48,557 nucleotides of DNA from Endomicrobiales bacterium (GTDB taxonomy: Bacteria > Elusimicrobiota > Endomicrobiia > Endomicrobiales > JAFGIL01), in assembly GCA_016929635.1 (NCBI GenBank), contig JAFGIL010000058.1, forward strand, positions 1 through 48,557, read 5' to 3'. Of this stretch, positions 23,349 through 33,340 are shown piece after piece (within the stretch, counting starts at the first letter, position 1; each line of letters begins with the position of its first letter). The notes beneath the pieces were generated by a model, which saw nothing but the letters and a program-made list of their open reading frames with translations, was not told the DNA's origin and ran no database searches. The translations under genes were made by a program, and so were the position numbers.

Positions 23349-24773
23349 CTATTCCACGATTATCTGGTAATCCTCTATACCTATATCTTTGCTTGCCTGT
23401 ATCTCTATTTTATCTCCCACAATCTTCTCAAGCTTTGACAATCTTTCCTTGAAATAATTAACTACCGAGTTGTTCAGTTTCAAGCGGGTTTTCCCGTGAT
23501 GATGGCCGAGTTTCAGCTGCTGTAAGTCATTGCTGATCTGTATAAGCAGGGACTCCCTGGATACAATCAAACCAGTACCGCTGCAAACAGGACAGGTCTC
23601 GCTAAGCAGTGAAGACAAAGATTCCCTTTTTCTTTCGCGCGACATCTCAATAAGCCCGAGCCTTGTTATGGGAAATATCCTTATTTTGGCCTTGTCCCCT
23701 TTAACAGAATTTTCCAGAGCGCTCAGGACCCTTTGCCTGTTTTTTGCTTTTCTCATGTCTATAAAATCAATGACAATTATTCCGCCGATGTTACGGAGCC
23801 TTAGCTGCATGGCGATTTCCTTTGCGGCCTCTAAGTTGGTAATGGTTACCGTCTCTTCCTGCGACTGATTCCCTACGAACTTGCCTGTATTTACGTCAAT
23901 TGCGCACAGGGATTCTGCCTCCTGAATTATTATATATCCTCCGGAAGGCAGGTTTACTTTATTGGACCGTAATTTTTTTAACGCTTCTTCTATATTATAT
24001 GCCTTGAATATGGGTGTCTTGCTCGTATAAAGATTTACCCTGTCTGCAAGTTCCGGGGAGACTATTTTCACGAAATTCGTCAGCTCTTTGTGTTCTTCTT
24101 TCGAATCAACTAAAATAATTTCGACATCTTCGCTAAAATAGTCTCTTATTGTCTGGAAAACAAGGCCGAGATCCCTGTGTAAAAGTGACGGAGATTTTAC
24201 TTTATCAATGCGGGAACATACCGAATCCCAAAGCCTTGTAAGATACCTCATCTCCCTTTTTAAATCTTCCTTTGTAGCGTCTTCTGCTTCCGTACGTATT
24301 ATAATGCCGCCTTTCTTTGGCTTTATCTCTTCAATAATGACCTTGAGCCTGTTTCGCTCCTGGCGCGATTCAATATGCTTGGAAACCCCCACTCTCTCCT
24401 GGAAAGGCATATAGACCAGATAACGACCGGGCAACGAAATATCCATTGTGACCTTGGCGCCTTTCGTGCTTATAGGCTCTTTTTCCACCTGGACGATTAT
24501 CTCCTTTCTCCTTGAAATCATCTTTTCTATGTTGCTTTCTTTTTTTTCGCTTATTATGTCGCTTACATTAAGATAAGCATTCTTTCCTATGCCGATATTT
24601 ACAAAAGCACCGGAAATCCCCGGTAAAATAGCTTCAACTCTTCCTTTGTATATGTTCCCGACTATTTTTTCAGACTCGCTGCGTTCAACAAACAAATTTA
24701 TCAGTTTGCTGTCTTCCAGAATTGCTATTCTTATCTCTTCCTGCGACCTGTTTATAATTATTTCTTTTTTCAT
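23349..24773 (-). CDS. rng: Ribonuclease E/G family endonuclease (RNase G type)
   Basis: The 474-residue protein has the N-terminal S1 domain (GNIYKGRVEAILPGISGAFVNIG), the DNase I-like catalytic region with AIDVNTGKFVG and VIDFIDM carrying the metal-binding aspartates, and the zinc-link CPVC (C394, C397). It ends soon after this, without the long scaffold tail of RNase E, so RNase G is the better name. It processes rRNA 5' ends and mRNAs. AAGGAGG precedes the ATG. It is the last gene of the long minus-strand series, 26 bp after the radical SAM gene, an arrangement seen in several phyla. Confidence 0.9.
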   Translation of the reverse strand: MKKEIIINRSQEEIRIAILEDSKLINLFVERSESEKIVGNIYKGRVEAILPGISGAFVNIGIGKNAYLNVSDIISEKKESNIEKMISRRKEIIVQVEKEPISTKGAKVTMDISLPGRYLVYMPFQERVGVSKHIESRQERNRLKVIIEEIKPKKGGIIIRTEAEDATKEDLKREMRYLTRLWDSVCSRIDKVKSPSLLHRDLGLVFQTIRDYFSEDVEIILVDSKEEHKELTNFVKIVSPELADRVNLYTSKTPIFKAYNIEEALKKLRSNKVNLPSGGYIIIQEAESLCAIDVNTGKFVGNQSQEETVTITNLEAAKEIAMQLRLRNIGGIIVIDFIDMRKAKNRQRVLSALENSVKGDKAKIRIFPITRLGLIEMSRERKRESLSSLLSETCPVCSGTGLIVSRESLLIQISNDLQQLKLGHHHGKTRLKLNNSVVNYFKERLSKLEKIVGDKIEIQASKDIGIEDYQIIVE

Positions 24774-24799
24774 TTATTTTTCCTCCTTATTTAAATCTG

Positions 24800-27292
24800 C
24801 TATAGTAATAATAATTTTCCGTCATCCTGCTCTCTGAATATGTTTTCTCTCGAGATTAAGAGTAATTTTACCTCGTCCTCGCTTAAACCGCACAGTTTTT
24901 TGACGATTGCCTCAGGCTTTACTGTTTTTCCCGGGCCGAATCTCAACTGTAAATATAAATTATTATTCCTGGCCTCGATTTTCTTTATTAATGGCTTTAC
25001 GTTTATTCTTATTATACCTTTTTTCTTTGTTTTTTCTACAATAATTTCAGGATGTGACAACAATTCGTCAATTTGCCTTCCGGATACTTTAACATTTATC
25101 CTGTAATCAGCGACGTTTGCAAGGGAATCAATAGACGGAAAATACAAGGGTATCTTTTTTATTGATAACAATTTAAACCCCGCGGACATCGCATCCCGGA
25201 TATCAGATTCCAGCTTTCCCGGGTCTGCCTTCTCTGATAAATCCACGTCTACATATTCGCTTTCGCTTTCATAGCCCACTGATATCGCAGGGCCAAAAGA
25301 CATTTTCGGCTGCGGGTGAAAACCCGACGAATATGTGAAAGGAACGCCGGCCCTTCGCATTGCCCTTCTGAAATACTCAATCTGGTCCAGGTGTGAAATG
25401 AAACGCATGACTCCAGTTCTTGAGAACCGCAGCCTGATTCTCTGGACCGGCTTTTTTTCAATCTTATGTTCCATTTTACCAGTGTTAAATGAATTACTGT
25501 CTGCCTCATTTACAGAAACAGGATTTTGCGGACGGCTGCTGTTTTTATCAGTTTCAAGGCTCTTTTTATAGTTTTCCCATAACAGCTCCTTCTCCTTATT
25601 ATAAAAAACTATGTGATCCCACGGCAGGATTTCATCGTATTTCTTTTCCCTGAACAAATAATAATCCAAATCCAGCCCTTCTTCCCTGAATGACTCCATC
25701 CAGAAGTCATATTTCAGCTTTTCCCTCCATTGATCAAAACGGCATCCTTTTTTCCAGGCTTTTAATATCACCTTTGATAGCCTTCTGTCCCCGCAGGCTA
25801 TTGCAGCTTCCAACAGGCAGTTCCTGGCTGACTGGGATTTAACCGATGCCGGCAATGTTTTAATCAATTTACTTATCCGGGATTGCAGCACTTCAGCTTT
25901 TGCCATGTTAACCCACTGAAAAGGAGTATGCGATTTAGGGACAAAAGGCGACAGGGTAATATTAAAATTAAGGTTCCTTGTTTTCTTTTTTACAAGGTTA
26001 ACCATTCGCCCGATCGCATCAATATCTTCTTCCGTCTCGGTTGGAAGCCCTATCATGAAATACAGTTTTGCCAACTTCCATTTTAAGTTATTCGCAAAAA
26101 TAAGAGTGTTGACAATTTCATTATCCGAGAGATCCTTCCCGATTATACCCCTGAGCCTTTCACTTCCTGATTCCGGGGCAAAAGTAAGGTTCGGGCGTCT
26201 TCCTGCCCCCAGGCTGTTTGCGACTTTTACGGAAAACCGGTCGCATCTCAATGAGGGCAGCGATATGGATATTTTCTTAGAAGAAAACTCCTTATTAATT
26301 TCCGAAAGCAGCTCCTCGATTTCCTTATACTCCGTGCAGGAGAGCGCAGAAAGAGAAACTTCATCATAACCCGTATTTTTCAATCCCAGCCTAAGGAGTT
26401 CCAGTATTTTCTTGCGTGAGCGGACTCTGTATGGCCTGTAATATTTCGAAGCCTGGCAAAATCTGCAGTTTCTGGCACATCCCCTTGCGATTTCAATGTT
26501 AAGCCTGTCATGCACGGTCTGCAGGTAAGGGACGATTGGTTTTACGGGATAAAAGGACTTTTCAAGATTTACTTCCTGCTTGTATATTTTTTCCGGGACG
26601 CTGCCAATGACCGGTGAGAATCTTTTTATTGTCCCGTCAGGGTTATACTCTGCCTGATAAAAAGCCGGAACATAGACCCCGGGTATATTTGCCAATCTGA
26701 CAAGCAGTTCTTTTTTATCGCCTTTTGATTTGGATCTTTTTATTGCCCTGACTTCTTCTATAATTTTTATTACGGCTTCTTCCCCGTCCCCTATGACGAA
26801 AGCATCAAAAAAACCGGCAAATGGCTCGGGGTTTGCCGTAACAGGACCCCCTCCTATTATAAGAGGAAACATTTCCTTTCTTTCCCCGGAAAGAAACGGC
26901 AATCCTGCCAAATGCAGCATGTTTAAGACATTGGTCGCGCATAATTCATACTGCAGGGTGAACCCCAGAATATCGAACTCAGAGATATCCGTTTTGGACT
27001 CAAGCGAAAAAGGCGCTTTTTTATCATTCTTTATCAACTCCTCAAGATCTGTATCGGGACTGTAGCATCTCTCAGCCACAGCACCTTCCTGCTGGTTGAT
27101 GATATGATAAAGTATTTCCAGCCCCAGATTGGAAGCTCCTAATTCAAACAAATCAGGAAAACAAAGACAAACCTTTACGTCTGCTTTATTTTTACCCGTA
27201 TAAGAATTTACCTCATGATTAATGTAGCGGGCCGGCCGCTGAACGAGTGGTAATATTCTGTTTAAATCCATTTTTCTAATTGTGCCTGTCAT
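24800..27292 (-). CDS. Radical SAM protein fused to TIGR03936/DUF2344 domain (TIGR03960 type)
   Basis: The 830-residue fusion has an N-terminal B12-binding-like region, a radical SAM core with CARNCRFC (C272, C276, C279 binding the 4Fe-4S cluster), and from about residue 600 a DUF2344 domain beginning RIRLRFSRTGVMRFISHLDQ with SSGFHPQPKMSFG. This fusion is the TIGR03960 family combined with TIGR03936; the reaction is not established. Its usual genomic partner is RNase E/G, which is the next gene here. The ATG at 27292 is 3 bp after the rodA stop; another ATG at 27271 (MDLNRILP) better fits family N-termini. Neither has a clear ribosome site. Confidence 0.86.
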   Translation of the reverse strand: MTGTIRKMDLNRILPLVQRPARYINHEVNSYTGKNKADVKVCLCFPDLFELGASNLGLEILYHIINQQEGAVAERCYSPDTDLEELIKNDKKAPFSLESKTDISEFDILGFTLQYELCATNVLNMLHLAGLPFLSGERKEMFPLIIGGGPVTANPEPFAGFFDAFVIGDGEEAVIKIIEEVRAIKRSKSKGDKKELLVRLANIPGVYVPAFYQAEYNPDGTIKRFSPVIGSVPEKIYKQEVNLEKSFYPVKPIVPYLQTVHDRLNIEIARGCARNCRFCQASKYYRPYRVRSRKKILELLRLGLKNTGYDEVSLSALSCTEYKEIEELLSEINKEFSSKKISISLPSLRCDRFSVKVANSLGAGRRPNLTFAPESGSERLRGIIGKDLSDNEIVNTLIFANNLKWKLAKLYFMIGLPTETEEDIDAIGRMVNLVKKKTRNLNFNITLSPFVPKSHTPFQWVNMAKAEVLQSRISKLIKTLPASVKSQSARNCLLEAAIACGDRRLSKVILKAWKKGCRFDQWREKLKYDFWMESFREEGLDLDYYLFREKKYDEILPWDHIVFYNKEKELLWENYKKSLETDKNSSRPQNPVSVNEADSNSFNTGKMEHKIEKKPVQRIRLRFSRTGVMRFISHLDQIEYFRRAMRRAGVPFTYSSGFHPQPKMSFGPAISVGYESESEYVDVDLSEKADPGKLESDIRDAMSAGFKLLSIKKIPLYFPSIDSLANVADYRINVKVSGRQIDELLSHPEIIVEKTKKKGIIRINVKPLIKKIEARNNNLYLQLRFGPGKTVKPEAIVKKLCGLSEDEVKLLLISRENIFREQDDGKLLLL

Positions 27293-27295
27293 AAT

Positions 27296-28663
27296 TTAAT
27301 GTGTATACCTTCTTATCTGTATGGAAAATAATATCCCTATAGCACACAAAGAAGAGACCATGCATGACCCTCCGTATGAAAGAAACGGCAGCGGCAGCCC
27401 GGTTGCAGGCATGAGGCCCATAACCATGCCGATATTTATTATCCCGTAAAAAGCAAACATGGAGGCAATACCCGTGGCAACCAGCGAGCCGTACCTGTCC
27501 CTGGCATCCCTTGCAATAATCAAAGCCCTCCATACAAGAAGGAAATAAAGGATTATGGCAAGTTGAGAGAAGAAATAGCCCGTCTCTTCGCCGATCATTG
27601 AAAAAATAAAATCAGTATGCTGTTCCGGTAAAAATCCCAGCTGAGACTGCGTTCCCGAAAACAAACCCTTGCCCAAAAGCTGCCCGGAACCTATGGCTAT
27701 TTTTGATTGTATAATGTTATAGCCTGCGCCCAGCGGATCTATTTCCGGATTAAGAAAGACTATAAGCCTTTTTCTCTGGTATTCCCTCAGCGATTTCTGT
27801 ACAACGACGGACGAAATACTGCCAAAAACTATAATACCCGATAAAATAATCAAATATAAAAAGGGAATAGAAATCCTGAGCTGGTTTAAAAACCACCAAA
27901 CTATGGTCAGGATTAGGATTATGCCCAACAAAACAACAAGTGCCTGCCACCCGCCCCTTGTCGCAATAACTATAAAATTTATCACAGGGTGCGTACCTAA
28001 AAACTCCGGCTGCATGCGAAAATACGTTGCCATCAGAGGTATGCCTGCAGCTAAACCGCCAAACAGCACAATCGCCAGCAGGTATAGAAGTTCAGCGCCA
28101 ACCACATAAAGCAATATTAAAGTCACGGGGAAATAAACCAGGGTTGAAGAAAAATCAGGCTGCATTAGTATAAGTATGACATGGCCTAGAAGCAAAAAAA
28201 GCGAAATAAATACAGTCGATAAACGTTTTATTTCCCTCCAGCGCCTGTCAAGATACCCGGCTAAAACCAGGATAAACATTATCTTTGCAAATTCAACTGG
28301 TTGAAATGAAAAATAAAACAAACTGAACCATCCTTTCGTTCCCCTGATTTTAATGCCGAAAACCAGGACCAGGGCAAGAAGCAGGAAAGAAGATATATAA
28401 ATAAAATACGGTATCTGTCTGTAATATTGATAATTCAAAGTTAAAAAAATTAAAAGCCCGACAAACCCTAAAATTACCGCAATAATCTGGGTAGTAAGAA
28501 ACTTTTCCGGGCTTTCGAAGTTGCGAATCGCGGAATATACAGCCACCAACCCGGATAGGACCAGCAAAGCGACAATGGAAAAAAGCATCCAATCCATTTT
28601 CTCCAGAAATCGCCTTGGAAAAGTCTTATTCGTATAATCAATTGATTCAAATTTATAAATCAC
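27296..28663 (-). CDS. rodA: Rod shape-determining SEDS glycosyltransferase RodA
   Basis: The 455-residue polytopic protein carries the SEDS motifs QPVEFAK (121-127), QPDFSS (168-173), REYQRKRL, DPLGAGYNIIQSKIAIGSGQLLGKG and FLPEQHTDFIFS. It polymerises lipid II with its partner PBP2. At 455 residues it is longer than most RodA proteins (about 370), mainly because of an insertion around residues 213-270 with an extra hydrophobic hairpin. The start is GTG, 7 bp after the mrdA stop, implying translational coupling with its partner gene. Confidence 0.93.
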   Translation of the reverse strand: MIYKFESIDYTNKTFPRRFLEKMDWMLFSIVALLVLSGLVAVYSAIRNFESPEKFLTTQIIAVILGFVGLLIFLTLNYQYYRQIPYFIYISSFLLLALVLVFGIKIRGTKGWFSLFYFSFQPVEFAKIMFILVLAGYLDRRWREIKRLSTVFISLFLLLGHVILILMQPDFSSTLVYFPVTLILLYVVGAELLYLLAIVLFGGLAAGIPLMATYFRMQPEFLGTHPVINFIVIATRGGWQALVVLLGIILILTIVWWFLNQLRISIPFLYLIILSGIIVFGSISSVVVQKSLREYQRKRLIVFLNPEIDPLGAGYNIIQSKIAIGSGQLLGKGLFSGTQSQLGFLPEQHTDFIFSMIGEETGYFFSQLAIILYFLLVWRALIIARDARDRYGSLVATGIASMFAFYGIINIGMVMGLMPATGLPLPFLSYGGSCMVSSLCAIGILFSIQIRRYTH

Positions 28664-28670
28664 CTGTTAC

Positions 28671-30449
28671 CTACCAATCCCTTTTTGTCTGTTCCCTGAA
28701 CGCCTCTTTAAATATCTTTCTTGCGATGGGGGCCGCGACACTGCCTCCGCTGCCGCCGTTTTCAACAATAACCACCAATACCAGTTCGGGATTATCAGCC
28801 GGCGCATATGCCGAAAACCACGCATGGTCCTCCCCGTGAGGGTTCTCTGCCGTGCCTGTTTTACCTGCGACTTCCAGTGTTTTGAATTTACACCATTGTC
28901 CCGTTCCGTCCCTAACCACCTCTCTTAGACCCAAATGCAGCAAATCCCAGACATTGTCTTCGAGCTTTATTTCTCCGAGCTTGTCTTTCCCGACCTGACG
29001 GACTACGTCCCCCTGAGGAGAAATGACTTTCTCAAGAATATACGGCTTATAAAAAGTTCCTTTATTCGCTATAGAAGCCATCATAACTGCAACCTGAACA
29101 GGGCTAAACCACAACGGTCCCTGCCCAATAGCCATATTTATGGTATCACCCGGCAGCCATACTTCATCCAGTTTTTCTTTCTTCCATTTTTTATCCGGGA
29201 CTAATCCTACTTTTTCCGATGGTATTTCAATGCCCGTGGGTTTGTCTAAGCGGAACCTCCTGGCATACTTGCTGATAGTATCTACGTGTGTCTTTAATCC
29301 AAGATGATAAAAATATACATTGCAGGATTTAGCCAGGGCAGGTATTAAAGATATTTTACCATGCCCTTTCTTTTCCCAGCAATTATATGTCTTTTTCCCA
29401 AAGTAAAATTTCCCTTTACAAACTATCTCTTTTTCCAAATCTATCTTTTCTTCGGCAACCGCAGCCACAAAAGTAATTACTTTGAACAGCGACCCCGGCG
29501 GATATAATGCCTGAATGGTCCTGTTAAAAAGCGGCAGCTCATTATCCGTTAAATAATTTTTAAATTCCTTTGAAAAAGACAGCTCCGGATTAAAACCGGG
29601 ACACGAAACAAAAATCCGCACTGCCCCGGAACGCGGATCCAACCCTATAACCGCACCTCTGCCCGTAGGGCTTTTTTTCAATTCCTCATAAGCGACTTTC
29701 TGTAAATCCAAATTAATAGTCGTATAAAGGCTGTTGCCTATAAAGGAGGGTATGTGCTTAACAAGCCTGGTCTGCCTGCCGAAAGCATCTACTTCTATCT
29801 GCCAGCCTCCGTCTCTCCCGCGCAAAAGGCTGTCATATACCTCTTCCAGCCCCCTCTGTCCCACCCAGTCGCCCATTTTATAACCTTCATTTTTCAGATT
29901 ATTCAATTCCTTACGCGAAATTTCATTTAGATAACCTATCAAATGGGAATTGGCTTCGGGAAAGTTGTAATTTCTGCGGGATTCCTTTACAACGGATATC
30001 CCTGGAATGACCAGACGCTGTTCCTGGATACGGAACATATCTTCGCGGGAAAGGTTTTCAGCTAATCTTACAACCTGGCCTTTACGCCATCCTGTTGCAA
30101 TCTGGGAAGATAAGTCTTTGATATCAAATATTTTACTCAGCCGGGTCAGCAGTTCTTTGGGAAGTTCTGCCTCTTGCGTGAAAGGATAGAATAGTGCTAC
30201 AAAAGCCGTCCTGTTGCCGACTATTATCCTGTTATTCTGGTCGTAAATAAGCCCCCTGGCAGCGCGTTCCAGTATTATCTGTGTACGTTGCTCTTCGGAG
30301 ACCGATTTGTAATATTTGCCGCGTATAACCTGAAGGTGCAACAACCTAAGAGATAAAAGAAGGAACGCTCCCAGGAAACAAATTGTAACAATTCTGTATT
30401 TTTCAAGAAAACTTTCGTATGATAATTTATGCTCTTGCTGCCAAACCAT
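28671..30449 (-). CDS. mrdA: Penicillin-binding protein 2, elongation transpeptidase
   Basis: The 592-residue class B PBP has one N-terminal membrane anchor (about 18-40), a dimerisation/pedestal domain, and a transpeptidase with active serine S320 in SLFK, SCN in AKSCNVYF, and KTGTAE at K530. It cross-links peptidoglycan made by RodA in the elongasome. Length and order with mreBCD and rodA match mrdA. No strong ribosome site precedes the ATG. A large hairpin (30471-30516) lies in the 77-bp gap after mreD. Confidence 0.94.
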   Translation of the reverse strand: MVWQQEHKLSYESFLEKYRIVTICFLGAFLLLSLRLLHLQVIRGKYYKSVSEEQRTQIILERAARGLIYDQNNRIIVGNRTAFVALFYPFTQEAELPKELLTRLSKIFDIKDLSSQIATGWRKGQVVRLAENLSREDMFRIQEQRLVIPGISVVKESRRNYNFPEANSHLIGYLNEISRKELNNLKNEGYKMGDWVGQRGLEEVYDSLLRGRDGGWQIEVDAFGRQTRLVKHIPSFIGNSLYTTINLDLQKVAYEELKKSPTGRGAVIGLDPRSGAVRIFVSCPGFNPELSFSKEFKNYLTDNELPLFNRTIQALYPPGSLFKVITFVAAVAEEKIDLEKEIVCKGKFYFGKKTYNCWEKKGHGKISLIPALAKSCNVYFYHLGLKTHVDTISKYARRFRLDKPTGIEIPSEKVGLVPDKKWKKEKLDEVWLPGDTINMAIGQGPLWFSPVQVAVMMASIANKGTFYKPYILEKVISPQGDVVRQVGKDKLGEIKLEDNVWDLLHLGLREVVRDGTGQWCKFKTLEVAGKTGTAENPHGEDHAWFSAYAPADNPELVLVVIVENGGSGGSVAAPIARKIFKEAFREQTKRDW

Positions 30450-30470
30450 AGTTAAAAAATCCTAAACTAT

Positions 30471-30516
30471 AAATCCCAATAACCAATAAATAATTATTAT
30501 TTGGTAATTGGGATTT
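30471..30516. repeat. Long AT-rich hairpin between mreD and mrdA
   Basis: AAATCCCAAT and ATTGGGATTT style arms continue into ACCAAT/ATTTGGT and a central TAATAATTA, giving an almost continuous stem over 46 bp. On the transcribed minus strand no T-run follows closely, so it is not a typical terminator. It may modulate mrdA-rodA expression or be a REP-like unit. Confidence 0.6.
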
Positions 30517-30526
30517 TTAGCTGTAA

Positions 30527-31027
30527 TTAATGTCGACTGGAATAAATATCAAAATAATCAATGACTAAATTACAAAATTTAAAAATTATCGGAGCTATCA
30601 GCATATTTAATACCGGCTGCCAAATAACAATATAATTTATCTTAAATGCAAATTCTTCGGGTGCAAAAATTGTATATAACAAATTCAACAGCACCCAAAA
30701 CATTATTGAACTTATCAGGACAAGGAGCATTTGCGTGACTGCCTTGGATTCATTCCATTTCTTGCTCAACTTCCCGATAAAATACCCTATACATGTGAAT
30801 ATAAAAGTATAACTGCCGAAAAGGTCAACCGATAAAACATCCCAGGATAACCCCCACGAAAAACCCAGCAGCTGGCCTATCATGGGGCCTCGTAAAAGTG
30901 AAATAAAGATAATGAAAATTATTAAAAAATTCGGGGCGAGCCCGTAGAACTGAAGGAATTGACTCCAGCCAAACTGAAGAATAACTCCAAATATGAAAAA
31001 CAGTGAATAAAATATAAATCGTCCCAT
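30527..31027 (-). CDS. mreD: Rod shape-determining protein MreD
   Basis: The 166-residue protein has about five hydrophobic segments with few charged loops and the LLRGPMIGQLLGFSWGLSWDVLS segment typical of MreD. Sequence conservation in this family is low, so the call relies on size, topology and position between mreC and mrdA. It is a membrane part of the elongasome. It starts 15 bp after mreC. Confidence 0.85.
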   Translation of the reverse strand: MGRFIFYSLFFIFGVILQFGWSQFLQFYGLAPNFLIIFIIFISLLRGPMIGQLLGFSWGLSWDVLSVDLFGSYTFIFTCIGYFIGKLSKKWNESKAVTQMLLVLISSIMFWVLLNLLYTIFAPEEFAFKINYIVIWQPVLNMLIAPIIFKFCNLVIDYFDIYSSRH

Positions 31028-31042
31028 TTTATTATATACCCC

Positions 31043-31873
31043 TTATTTACCTTCGGGGATTAGCACTATTACCTCACGCAAATTATTAAAATTAACGATA
31101 GACTCCACCTCTACTGAACTAAACCTTTCATCTTCCGATTCAGCAAAATCCACAATGCTCCCAATCATTATACCAGGAGGAAAAACAGAGCTTAAAGGGC
31201 TTGTTACCACTTTGTTTCCCAATGCAAACTTTTTTTTGGGGGTTAAATAATTGGCTCTTAACCTGAAAGCATTCTGGCCCTCCAGCAATCCGTCTTCCCT
31301 GACAGGCTCAATCAGAACGGGCAACGCGGATAATGCATTAGTTATTAGAATAACCTTGGAAGATTCATTAAAAACCTCTCCTATGCGCCCCAAAGCACAA
31401 AGTTTCTTGTCCTGCCACGTTAAGACCGGTGCATCAATAAATAGCTGATCCTCTTTGCCTTTATCGATTATTATCCACTGGAACCAACTGCCCGGCTCCC
31501 TGCTGACAACCTTTGCAACAACAATTTTTTTGTTTTTAAACTGTGAAAGGTTAAAGACATTTTTCAATCTTATGTTCTCTTCCTGTATCTGCGCCCATTC
31601 ATCTTCAAGCAACCTGTAGTATTCCAGCATCTCGCGCAGTTTCTGGTTTTCCTGATGGGCTTTAACAATGCCTTTTATGTTAGAAGATAAATTATGGCTT
31701 GCCTGGTATACATTTGCCGCAAACCTCGGAGTAGGAATTATGACATAAAAAAGGAAGTTTTTTATGATTTTTACATAGCTGCCAAGCCGTGCTGTTAAAA
31801 GAAAAATGCTGAAGGTTAAAAGAAAAACAAATATAAGGTTAGTTTTACGATGAGGATGGAACTCTTCATTCAT
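31043..31873 (-). CDS. mreC: Rod shape-determining protein MreC
   Basis: The 276-residue protein has one N-terminal membrane helix (about 12-30), a coiled coil (about 65-105) and a beta-rich domain with VVSREPGSWFQWIIIDKGKED and a conserved GLLEGQ segment near residue 200. This is the standard MreC layout; it links MreB to PBP2 on the periplasmic side. The ATG follows the mreB stop by 48 bp. Confidence 0.92.
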   Translation of the reverse strand: MNEEFHPHRKTNLIFVFLLTFSIFLLTARLGSYVKIIKNFLFYVIIPTPRFAANVYQASHNLSSNIKGIVKAHQENQKLREMLEYYRLLEDEWAQIQEENIRLKNVFNLSQFKNKKIVVAKVVSREPGSWFQWIIIDKGKEDQLFIDAPVLTWQDKKLCALGRIGEVFNESSKVILITNALSALPVLIEPVREDGLLEGQNAFRLRANYLTPKKKFALGNKVVTSPLSSVFPPGIMIGSIVDFAESEDERFSSVEVESIVNFNNLREVIVLIPEGK

Positions 31874-31921
31874 AATGTTTCAGGGACTTGAACCCTGCCT
31901 TAAAAAGCTTGTATTTAATTG

Positions 31922-32950
31922 CTACATTATACTTCTTTTTCTGAAACGTATATTGTCCAGCTCTTCCAGATATCTTCCAGTGCCGCGGACAACGCAGGTG
32001 AGAGAATCCTCTGCTATGTTAACCGGTAATTCGGTTTCCTGGGAAATCAGCTCCGATATCCCCCGGATCAACGAGCCCCCTCCCGCTAAAACTATTCCCC
32101 TGTCAACCAGATCAGCAGACAGCTCCGCGGGCGTCTCTTCCAATGTGCTTTTGATTACTTCGATTATTGCTTTCATAGGCTCAGAAAGCGCTGAGCGGAC
32201 TTCTTCTGAGGTTATTGTGATTGTTTTAGGAAGACCTGTTACCTGATCCCTTCCTTTTACCTCAAGGCTCTTTTCTTCAGGTAACGGAAAAACCGATCCG
32301 ATTTTTATTTTTACTTCCTCTGCTGTATTTTCACCTATTAAAAGATTATATTTACGCCTAAAATACTGTACTATAGATTCATCCATCTCGTCTCCGGCAA
32401 CGTCTATTGATTTAGACACCACCATGCCCCCTAGAGATATAACTGCAACTTCAGTAGTACCCCCGCCGATATCAACAATCATATTGCCTTCGGGTTCCTG
32501 TATGGGGATCTCGGCACCGATAGCTGCAGCCATCGGCTCTTCGATTAGAAAAACTTCCCTGGCGCCTGCCTGTTCCGCGGATTCCCTGACAGCCCGCCTT
32601 TCGACTTCGGTTATTCCTGACGGAATTCCTATAACGATACGAGGGTGCAATAAGCTTCTTCTGTTATGCACCTTTTTAATAAAATACCGGATCATTTGTT
32701 CGGTAATCTCAAAATCGGCAATGACTCCGTTTCTGAGAGGCCTCACGGCAATAATGTTTGAGGGGGTTTTCCCCAGCATCCTTTTTGCCTCAGCGCCGAT
32801 GGCAAGTACATTTCTAGTATCTTTTTCAATTGCAACCACTGAAGGCTCGCTAAGGACAATCCCCTGCCCTTTCACGTATACAAGAATGGAAGCAGTCCCG
32901 AGGTCAATACCCATATCATTCGAAAAAAGACTAAAAAAATAATTAAACAT
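31922..32950 (-). CDS. mreB: Actin-like rod shape protein MreB
   Basis: The 342-residue protein has all the actin-fold ATP motifs: [14 protein letters not shown] (phosphate 1), [19 protein letters not shown] (phosphate 2) and [13 protein letters not shown] (adenosine), plus [10 protein letters not shown]. It forms membrane-bound filaments that orient cell-wall synthesis. It lies 36 bp after rplQ, so the elongasome genes appear continuous with the ribosomal operon. I saw no clear promoter in that gap. Confidence 0.96.
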   Translation of the reverse strand: MFNYFFSLFSNDMGIDLGTASILVYVKGQGIVLSEPSVVAIEKDTRNVLAIGAEAKRMLGKTPSNIIAVRPLRNGVIADFEITEQMIRYFIKKVHNRRSLLHPRIVIGIPSGITEVERRAVRESAEQAGAREVFLIEEPMAAAIGAEIPIQEPEGNMIVDIGGGTTEVAVISLGGMVVSKSIDVAGDEMDESIVQYFRRKYNLLIGENTAEEVKIKIGSVFPLPEEKSLEVKGRDQVTGLPKTITITSEEVRSALSEPMKAIIEVIKSTLEETPAELSADLVDRGIVLAGGGSLIRGISELISQETELPVNIAEDSLTCVVRGTGRYLEELDNIRFRKRSIM

Positions 32951-32986
32951 TATAACACCAGCCTTAAGCTATCATTCTGACAGCTT

Positions 32987-33340
32987 TTAACTAATTAACC
33001 TTATTATTGCCATCTCAGCCCCATCCCCCGGGCGTTCTCCAATCCTGAAAATCTGGGTAAAACCGCCTGAACGGTCCTGATATCTGGGAACAAGTATCTC
33101 AAATAGCTTCTTCTGGATATTTTTGTCTTTTATCTCACGGCTTATGTATCTGCGGGCAACCAGATCCGAAGGCTTGGCCGTAGAAATCAGCTTTTCAGAA
33201 TAGCTGGCTAATTCCTTTGCTTTAGGCAATGTTGTTTTTATCTTTTCATGCTGGAACAGTGCTGTTGCCAGATTCCTGAGGGTTGACCGGCGGTGACCGC
33301 CTGTCCTTGATAATTTGCGTCGACTAAGATTTTTAATCAT
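32987..33340 (-). CDS. rplQ: 50S ribosomal protein L17
   Basis: The 117-residue protein has the L17 N-terminus (NLSRRKLSRTGGHRRSTLRNLATALFQHEKIKTT) and ends with GDGAEMAIIRLIS. It lacks C-terminal extensions. Its ATG overlaps the end of rpoA by 8 nt (ATGATTAA), implying translational coupling. It is the last ribosomal gene of the cluster and is followed directly by mreB. Confidence 0.97.
   Translation of the reverse strand: MIKNLSRRKLSRTGGHRRSTLRNLATALFQHEKIKTTLPKAKELASYSEKLISTAKPSDLVARRYISREIKDKNIQKKLFEILVPRYQDRSGGFTQIFRIGERPGDGAEMAIIRLIS

Noticed and set aside
30471-30516. Terminator splitting mreD from mrdA
   Set aside because: The stem is strong, but on the transcribed strand no T-run follows directly, and mrdA would then lack a promoter.
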